NCBI GenBank assembly: GCA_019115345.1
Contig: DXDV01000182.1
Span: 1 to 10,567, forward strand
Source: Candidatus Intestinimonas stercorigallinarum
GTDB taxonomy: Bacteria > Bacillota > Clostridia > Oscillospirales > Oscillospiraceae
DNA length: 10,567 bases
Direction of reading: 5' to 3'
Under the pieces are notes generated by a model. It had not been told where the DNA came from, ran no database searches, and was given only the letters and a program-made list of their open reading frames with translations. The translations under genes and the position numbers were made by a program. This document shows, piece after piece, positions 6,651 to 10,567 of the stretch. Position 1 is the stretch's first letter. The number at the start of each line of letters is the position of its first letter.

Positions 6651-8012
6651 TCAGCCAGCCATGCCGGCGTTGGCAGCCTCCACGTAGGCGTCGGCAGTGG
6701 ACTGCACGTCGGCTCCGGCGGTCATGATGGGCTGGAGCAGATTCTGCCACCACAGGGTGCGCTGATTGACCCAGCCGGGGGTCAGGGTGTAGTAGCGGCC
6801 CAGGTAGTCGCTCATCTGAGCGAAGGGAGCGCGGATGTCGGCGTCCTCGGCGTCGGCATAGATGTCGCCCCAGTCGGCGTGGACGGGGAAGAAGGTGGTG
6901 GTCTTCACAGCCTCAACGCCGTAGGTGGCGTCGTTGCACACGAAGTCCACGAAGGCCTTGGCGGCGTCGATGCGGGCCTGGTCGCCGGTGTCGAACACGC
7001 ACAGGCCGTAGGGGCCGGCCATCTCCAGCTCGGGCACGCCGTCGTCAGAGGGGAAGGCCATGGCGAAGGGGGTGAACTGGGCCTGCTCAGCGTACTGAGT
7101 GTAGTTGGAGTAGTTCCAGCAGAAGGTCATGGCGCAGGTGCCGTTGGCGAAGGCCTGGAGCTCCTCGGCGGCGGCGTAGCTGGCGCTCACGCCCATGGTG
7201 CCGTCGTTGACCATATCCTGGAGGAGGGTCAGGGCCTTGACGTTGTTCTCGCTGTTGATGTTGTAGGAAGAGCCGTCGTCGGTGACAAAGTAGTCGGAGT
7301 ACAGGTTGTTGACGAGGGCGCGGGTGCCCTGATCGCCGCCCTGGGCGCCGCAGTAGATGATACCGGTCTCCGCCATGGAGATGGTGCCGGCGTCCATAGC
7401 GGCCTTCAGGGCCTCACAGGCGGCCACGAAGTCGTCGGTGGTCCAGGTGCGGGTCTCCTCGTCGATGTACTGCAGGGCGCCGGCGGCCTCAAAGGCCTCG
7501 TAGTTGATGGCCATGCAGTGGGCGGCGGCGGCCAGGGGGAACATGTAGTAGGTGCCGTCCAGCTGGGACACCTCAGCGATGCCCGCAGAGATGTCGGAGC
7601 CGCTGGCCTCCCACAGGTCGTCCAGGGACACCAGCAGGCCTTCCTTGGCGTAGTTGGAGATGATGCGCTCGGGACCCTCAAAGACGACGTCGATGGCGCT
7701 GCCGCCGCCGGTGATCAGGCCGGTGAGCTGCTGGTCGCCGTCGGCGTAGGTGACGGGCATGATCTCCACGGTGACGTTGGGATACTTCTCATTGAAGGCG
7801 GTGATAAGGGAATCCCAGGCACCGGCCTCGGTGAAGTTACCGATGTTGAAGGACGCCACGGTGATGGTGACGGGATCGCCGGCGGACTCCCCGGCCTCGG
7901 TGCCAGCGCTGCTGGCGGGAGGCGTGGTGGTTTCGCCAGAGTCGCCGCCGCAGGCGGCCAGACTGAAGGCGAGGGACAGGGTCAGAAGCAGTGCAAGAAA
8001 CCGTTTCATCAT
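6651..8012 (-). CDS. Extracellular sugar-binding lipoprotein of a CUT1 ABC importer
   Basis: This 453-residue solute-binding protein captures the sugar outside the membrane and delivers it to the permeases. It has a lipoprotein signal: MMKRF, a hydrophobic stretch (about 5-20) and the lipobox LAAC with acylated Cys21. A Gly/Ser/Thr/Glu-rich linker runs to about residue 46, then a MalE-like (family 1) domain begins at VTITVASFNIGNF. The start at 8012 follows AAGGAGG by 6 nt; the adjacent ATG at 8009 is an alternative. It is the first gene after a strong promoter and is followed by a likely attenuating hairpin. Its CUT1 type differs from TRAP SiaP and from family-5 SatA of Haemophilus, and resembles the pneumococcal SatA arrangement. 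Whether it binds Neu5Ac, 2,7-anhydro-Neu5Ac, ManNAc or a sialylated glycan cannot be read from the sequence. Confidence 0.93.
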   Translation of the reverse strand: MMKRFLALLLTLSLAFSLAACGGDSGETTTPPASSAGTEAGESAGDPVTITVASFNIGNFTEAGAWDSLITAFNEKYPNVTVEIMPVTYADGDQQLTGLITGGGSAIDVVFEGPERIISNYAKEGLLVSLDDLWEASGSDISAGIAEVSQLDGTYYMFPLAAAAHCMAINYEAFEAAGALQYIDEETRTWTTDDFVAACEALKAAMDAGTISMAETGIIYCGAQGGDQGTRALVNNLYSDYFVTDDGSSYNINSENNVKALTLLQDMVNDGTMGVSASYAAAEELQAFANGTCAMTFCWNYSNYTQYAEQAQFTPFAMAFPSDDGVPELEMAGPYGLCVFDTGDQARIDAAKAFVDFVCNDATYGVEAVKTTTFFPVHADWGDIYADAEDADIRAPFAQMSDYLGRYYTLTPGWVNQRTLWWQNLLQPIMTAGADVQSTADAYVEAANAGMAG

Positions 8013-8054
8013 TTTGTACCTCCTTAATATTTTGGCGTGTTGGCAGATTCACCT

Positions 8055-8065
8055 ATAACGCTTAT
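8055..8065 (-). promoter_or_regulatory. cre-like inverted repeat at the transcription start
   Basis: ATAA-GCG-TTAT on the minus strand is centred about +4 from the predicted start of the binding-protein transcript. The core AAGCGTT fits the CcpA cre consensus (TGWAAGCGTTWNCA), but the outer two bases on each side do not match. Catabolite repression through CcpA is therefore only a possibility. Confidence 0.3.
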
Positions 8066-8069
8066 CTGC

Positions 8070-8098
8070 ATTGTAACCAACCTTGTAAGGGTTGTCAA
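8070..8098 (-). promoter_or_regulatory. Sigma-A promoter for the binding-protein/transport/nan-nag operon
   Basis: On the minus strand TTGACA (8098-8093) is separated by exactly 17 nt from TACAAT (8075-8070). This is a perfect -35 and a five-of-six -10. The expected start is near 8063, giving a leader of about 50 nt before the ATG at 8012. It would drive the binding protein and, past the hairpin at 6574-6611, the remaining genes. Confidence 0.85.
8078..8094. promoter_or_regulatory. Inverted repeat inside the promoter spacer (candidate repressor operator)
   Basis: CAACC (8078-8082) and GGTTG (8090-8094) are exact mirror arms around a 7-nt centre, and an inner CCTT-GT-AAGG palindrome lies at 8081-8090. 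The repeat fills the space between the -10 and -35 boxes, so a bound protein would block RNA polymerase. The regulator is unknown; the adjacent RpiR protein is one candidate. Confidence 0.4.
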
Positions 8099-8105
8099 TG
8101 GCAAT

Positions 8106-8122
8106 TTGAAAATAATTTTCAA
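8106..8122. promoter_or_regulatory. 17-bp perfect palindrome upstream of the -35 (operator or UP element)
   Basis: TTGAAAAT-A-ATTTTCAA is a perfect palindrome with 8-bp arms, 7 nt upstream of the -35 box. Its TGAAA...TTTCA form suits a dimeric RpiR-type operator. On the minus strand it also contains AAAATTATTTT at about -56 to -46, which fits the AAAWWTWTTTT core of UP elements contacted by the RNA polymerase alpha subunit. The sequence alone does not separate the two roles. Confidence 0.5.
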
Positions 8123-8166
8123 GTTCGTAAATATCTAATAATTTTTTTCATCCCATCTTGTGGAAA

Positions 8167-9027
8167 TCAGATATGCTTGGCCGCCAGAGCCGCGGCCACC
8201 CGCTCCCTGGACTCCTTGCTGAGGGGCTCCCGGCGGCGGCAGACCTCGGCAAAGAGCACATCGATGACAAAGAGCTGGGCCACCCGGGCGGCCACCGAGC
8301 CCAGCTGGAGGGGGCCCTCATTGGCGCCGCACTGGAGAATCACGTCGGAAAAGGCGGCGGCGGGAGATTTGGGGAAATGCGTGACCAGGATGACCTTGGC
8401 CCCCTGCTCCCGCACCACCTCCAGCAGGTCCAGCAGCTCCTTGGTGGAGCCGGAATAGGAGAAGAAGAGCACCGCGTCCTTCCAGCTCAGAGTGGCGGCG
8501 GCGATGGTCTGAAGATGGGAGTCGTACACCGGCGTAAAGCCGGGAAAGGCAGTGGAAAAGAGGTGGGCGGCCTCCATGGCCATGATCATGGACCCCCCCT
8601 GCCCCATGCACAGCACCCGCTCCGCCCGCAGGAGGATGTCCGCGGCGGCGGCCACGCTCTCCGGCCGGAGGAGGGCCATGGTCTGGGCCAGGGCGTCGGT
8701 GTCGCTGTTGAAGAGCTTCTGGCACAGGTCGGGGATGCTGTCATCGGGGGAGGGCTCCCCCGACAGGGCCGCGTTCCCCGTTCGGGTGGCCGTGGCGTTG
8801 GCCACGGCCAGCTTGAAGGCGTTGTACCCCTTATAATTGAGCCGCTTGCAGAAGCGGGACACCGTGGCCTCCGCCACGCCGCAGGCCTCCGCCAGGTCGG
8901 AGATGGACATGAACTGGGTGTCCCGCTGATAGGCGATCACATAGTCCGCCACCCGCTTTTCGGCGGCGGTGAGCTGATAGTAGGAGCTGCTGAGCTTGTC
9001 AAAGACGTTTTCTGCGGCTGAATGCAC
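8167..9027 (-). CDS. RpiR-family transcriptional regulator (HTH plus SIS domain)
   Basis: A 286-residue cytoplasmic regulator. The N-terminal HTH_6 domain has LTAAEKRVADYV (19-30) and a helix-turn-helix at about 41-63, with EACGVAEATVSRFCKRL. The SIS sugar-phosphate isomerase-like domain spans about 126-265, with GQGGS (142-146) and SYSGSTKELLD (190-200) forming the phosphosugar pocket. Length is typical. The start is a GTG at 9027 behind AGAGGGA; no suitable Met lies nearby. The gene follows the epimerase by 55 nt and precedes the transport operon. It is therefore the natural local regulator, as RpiR-type NanR proteins are in some Firmicutes and Vibrio. An inducer such as ManNAc-6-P or GlcNAc-6-P is inferred from family habits. 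Repressor or activator mode is unknown. Confidence 0.92.
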   Translation of the reverse strand: MHSAAENVFDKLSSSYYQLTAAEKRVADYVIAYQRDTQFMSISDLAEACGVAEATVSRFCKRLNYKGYNAFKLAVANATATRTGNAALSGEPSPDDSIPDLCQKLFNSDTDALAQTMALLRPESVAAAADILLRAERVLCMGQGGSMIMAMEAAHLFSTAFPGFTPVYDSHLQTIAAATLSWKDAVLFFSYSGSTKELLDLLEVVREQGAKVILVTHFPKSPAAAFSDVILQCGANEGPLQLGSVAARVAQLFVIDVLFAEVCRRREPLSKESRERVAAALAAKHI

Positions 9028-9082
9028 GGTATTCCCTCTTTTCTTCCGCAGTTTTGTGGGTTCGGACCCCGTCTGGGGCGGC

Positions 9083-10294
9083 TTACCCCCGGTCCAGGAT
9101 CTGTCCGATCATGGTGTCCACCATAATGAGCATCCGGGGCAGGTGGAAGGGGCCCTTAAAGGTGGAGCCCTTGGCGGGCGGCATGGTGGGCTTGCCGTCC
9201 CGGCGCAGGTAGCCGTACCACTCGCCGTACTCCGGATCGGCGAAGTGCTCCTTGCAGTAGTCCAGGGTCTTGCGGAACCACTCCAGATACTTCTCGTCCC
9301 CGGTGTCCCGGTAGATCATCATGGAGGCGATGAGGATCTCGTCGTGGGGCCACCAGAGCTTCATGTCGTGCTCGTAGGACTCGGGGGGATTGCCCAGGCA
9401 GTCGATGAAGTAGAGCAGTCCGCCGTACTCCTGGTCCCAGCCGGCCTCGATGGCCTGGTCGAAGATCTTCACCGCGGTGGCGTACTGCTCCCGATCGCCC
9501 TTCCGGTTGGCGTCCTCCATGAGGAACCAGGAGCACTCGATGTCGTGGCCGGGGTTGACCACCCGGCCCTCGGTGACCTCGCTCCGGAACTCGCCGTTGG
9601 GGCCCACGCTCTCCAACGTGCAGCCCAGCTCCGGCTTGTAGTGGTAGCGGAAGATCTCCTCCACGCACTGCTGGGCCCGCTCGTTGTAGAGGGCCTCCTG
9701 CTCCGGGTCCACCCGGCGGAGGACGGAGGTGATGTTCAGGTAGATCATGGGGTTGGCCAGGGCGCGGCCGGAGCGGGTCTCGGGGATGGTCTTGGGGCCC
9801 AGCCCGGCGGGGTCGGCGATGAGGCCCTGGTTGAGGCCCCAGATCAGGTCGTAGGCCGCCCGGGCCCGCTCCAGGCAGGCCTTTTCCCCGGTGACGCCGT
9901 AGTATTCGGCGTTGGCGATGGCGTAAAAGCCCTCGGAGAAGCAGTAGCGGCGCTGGCGGAGGGGCTTGCCGTCCCCGGTGACGGTAAAGTACATCCGGTT
10001 CCCTGCCTCCCGGTTGATGCAGTAGCGCTCCATGAAGTCCAGGCAGCTCTTGCTGGCCGCCAGCCACTCCTCCTTCACCCCGTACACCGCGCACAGGTAG
10101 GCGAAGGTCCAGGCGCAGCGGCCCTGCATCCACACGCTCTTATCGGTGGAATAGACCTTCCCCGTCCGGTCCAGGCAGGTATAAATGCCGCCGTTGACCT
10201 TGTCCATGCCGTGGTCCAGCCAGAACCGCGCGCTGCCCTCCAGCTGGTCCCGCACCCAGGCGCGGCTCTCCTCCAGCAGCTTCTTTGTCTCCAT
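9083..10294 (-). CDS. AGE/RenBP-family N-acylglucosamine 2-epimerase (ManNAc to GlcNAc)
   Basis: A 403-residue (alpha/alpha)6-barrel enzyme that interconverts ManNAc and GlcNAc without phosphorylation. It matches the renin-binding-protein/AGE family along its length: FWLDHGMD (24-31), VWMQGR with Arg59, NPGHDIE with His250 and Glu253, MKLWWPHDE with His317 and Glu319, and the C-terminal FKGPFHLPR with His384. Arg59, His250, Glu253 and His384 lie where characterised AGE enzymes carry active-site residues. The ATG at 10294 is the first usable start, because an in-frame TGA lies two codons upstream; GGGAG lies 12 nt before it, rather far. It has its own promoter and leads into the RpiR gene. In the window it takes the place of ManNAc-6-P epimerase NanE. 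Other sugars, such as mannose or cellobiose, are used by relatives, but nanA and nagAB nearby favour ManNAc. Confidence 0.92.
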   Translation of the reverse strand: METKKLLEESRAWVRDQLEGSARFWLDHGMDKVNGGIYTCLDRTGKVYSTDKSVWMQGRCAWTFAYLCAVYGVKEEWLAASKSCLDFMERYCINREAGNRMYFTVTGDGKPLRQRRYCFSEGFYAIANAEYYGVTGEKACLERARAAYDLIWGLNQGLIADPAGLGPKTIPETRSGRALANPMIYLNITSVLRRVDPEQEALYNERAQQCVEEIFRYHYKPELGCTLESVGPNGEFRSEVTEGRVVNPGHDIECSWFLMEDANRKGDREQYATAVKIFDQAIEAGWDQEYGGLLYFIDCLGNPPESYEHDMKLWWPHDEILIASMMIYRDTGDEKYLEWFRKTLDYCKEHFADPEYGEWYGYLRRDGKPTMPPAKGSTFKGPFHLPRMLIMVDTMIGQILDRG

Positions 10295-10346
10295 CTTTCA
10301 CAAGCACTCCCTTTCAGAATCATCCATCTTTGGGATTATCGCCTTT

Positions 10347-10375
10347 ATTCTATCACTGAAGAAAGATTTTTTCAA
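10347..10375 (-). promoter_or_regulatory. Sigma-A promoter of the epimerase-rpiR transcript
   Basis: On the minus strand TTGAAA (10375-10370) and TAGAAT (10352-10347) are 17 nt apart. The expected start is near 10340, giving a leader of about 45 nt before the ATG at 10294. The -35 box lies within a TGAA...TTCA palindrome, so repression by a bound dimer is easy to imagine. Confidence 0.75.
10357..10374. promoter_or_regulatory. Imperfect palindrome over the epimerase -35 box (candidate RpiR operator)
   Basis: TGAAGAAAGATTTTTTCA reads nearly the same on both strands (14 of 18 positions symmetrical), with TGAA and TTCA ends. It overlaps the -35 hexamer and most of the spacer. Its TGAA...TTCA form resembles the perfect palindrome at 8106-8122, which makes shared control by the RpiR protein plausible. 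Confidence 0.4.
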
Positions 10376-10388
10376 CAAATTTTATTTC

Positions 10389-10409
10389 TGAAAATTATTA
10401 TCTTTTCCA
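10389..10409. promoter_or_regulatory. A+T-rich element upstream of the divergent gene's promoter (operator or UP element)
   Basis: The element begins TGAAAATTATT and ends with CTTTTCCA, giving GAAAA and TTTTC arms 8 nt apart. The first 11 bases are identical to the half of the 8106-8122 palindrome read on the minus strand. Its AAAATTATTAT lies about 22 nt before the -35 and matches the UP-element core AAAWWTWTTTT at 10 of 11 positions. Confidence 0.4.
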
Positions 10410-10412
10410 GGG

Positions 10413-10441
10413 GTGACAAAACACCGGCTACGTGATATGAT
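10413..10441 (+). promoter_or_regulatory. Sigma-A promoter of the divergent plus-strand gene
   Basis: GTGACA (10413-10418) and TATGAT (10436-10441) are 17 nt apart, each one base from consensus. The expected start is near 10448, giving a leader of about 50 nt before the ATG at 10501. Confidence 0.75.
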
Positions 10442-10500
10442 AGCCTTGATAAAATCGGCAGCGGCTGCCCCAAAACGCCGAAAGATGGAGGTTTTCTGTC

Positions 10501-10567
10501 ATGAATCACTACGGAATCGAGGTCACCCCCCGCCACCTCCCCCCGCTGGACCCCAACTACGCTCCCC
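10501..10567 (+). CDS. Start of an unidentified divergent gene, cut by the window edge
   Basis: Only 22 codons are inside the window. The ATG is preceded by GGAGG about 10 nt upstream (10488-10492) and by a good promoter. The visible peptide begins MNHYGIEVTP and continues into a Pro-rich stretch with no signal peptide. I cannot name the family from so little. Sharing a control region with the epimerase suggests a part in the same pathway; a missing kinase or another sialic acid enzyme would fit, but nothing in the sequence shows it. Confidence 0.7.
   Translation, partial: MNHYGIEVTPRHLPPLDPNYAP

Larger units (their letters stand above)
8013..8166. other. A+T-rich regulatory region upstream of the binding-protein gene
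   Basis: This 154-bp gap between the RpiR gene and the binding-protein gene is strikingly A+T-rich against its surroundings. It holds a sigma-A promoter (8070-8098), a 17-bp palindrome upstream of the -35 (8106-8122), an inverted repeat within the promoter spacer (8078-8094), and a cre-like inverted repeat near the expected transcription start (8055-8065). I see no terminator after the RpiR gene, so read-through from that gene is also possible. Confidence 0.8.
10295..10500. other. 206-bp divergent promoter region
   Basis: This A+T-rich stretch separates the minus-strand epimerase gene from the plus-strand gene at 10501. It contains one sigma-A promoter in each direction, about 40 bp apart at their -35 boxes, with two palindrome-like A+T-rich elements between or over them. 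The plus-strand leader includes a small GGCAG-CGG-CTGCC hairpin (10457-10469). No open reading frame of interest lies inside. Confidence 0.75.

Noticed and set aside
6156..8027. 623-codon plus-strand open reading frame opposite the permease and binding-protein genes
   Set aside because: It is antisense to a permease and a lipoprotein with clear signals, and runs through the terminator hairpin and intergenic DNA. Composition is that of a shadow frame.
8996..10435. 479-codon plus-strand open reading frame opposite the epimerase
   Set aside because: It covers a conserved AGE epimerase on the other strand and ends within the divergent promoter region; no family features are seen in its translation.
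1..10567. CRISPR arrays, tRNA or rRNA genes, insertion sequences or phage genes
   Set aside because: No regularly spaced repeats, transposase or integrase reading frames, or RNA gene signatures were seen on either strand.

Overview
The window carries one sialic acid (N-acetylneuraminate, Neu5Ac) and amino-sugar uptake and breakdown locus. Ten complete genes lie on the minus strand and the first 22 codons of a divergent gene lie at the right edge. The DNA is G+C-rich, with AGGAGG-type ribosome binding sites, sigma-A-like promoters, a Bacillus-type NagB active site, a lipoprotein sugar-binding protein and an RpiR regulator. This suggests a G+C-rich Firmicute, probably a gut Clostridia/Oscillospiraceae relative. 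That placement is inference, since no marker gene is present.

Layout in transcription order (right to left): a 206-bp divergent promoter region (10295-10500); an AGE/RenBP-type N-acylglucosamine 2-epimerase (9083-10294); an RpiR/SIS regulator (8167-9027); a 154-bp A+T-rich promoter/operator region (8013-8166); a sugar-binding lipoprotein (6651-8012); a terminator-like hairpin (6574-6611); two CUT1 permeases (5589-6524, 4702-5574); a YhcH/NanQ-type anomerase (4239-4697); N-acetylneuraminate lyase nanA (3270-4178); nagB (2502-3254) and nagA (1381-2511), overlapping by 10 nt; a 183-bp hairpin-rich gap; and an MsmK/UgpC-type transporter ATPase (76-1197). Positions 1-75 hold no gene I can support.

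Inferred pathway: the ABC importer brings in Neu5Ac or a related sialoside. The YhcH protein may speed anomer exchange. NanA splits Neu5Ac to ManNAc and pyruvate. The AGE epimerase turns ManNAc into GlcNAc. A GlcNAc kinase, not in this window, would make GlcNAc-6-P. NagA and NagB then give fructose-6-P, acetate and ammonia. This resembles the Bacteroides fragilis route (RenBP-type epimerase plus RokA kinase) rather than the E. coli NanK/NanE route. No sialidase is present, so the cell may scavenge sialic acid freed elsewhere or encode the enzyme outside the window.

The regulatory DNA is the least routine part. Three good sigma-A promoters are visible. Two of them have the same AAAATTATT core at almost the same distance upstream of the -35 box, and the third has a TGAA...TTCA palindrome over its -35. 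These are candidate RpiR operators, UP elements, or both. I see no sign of a wholly undescribed system; the gene set is recognisable throughout.
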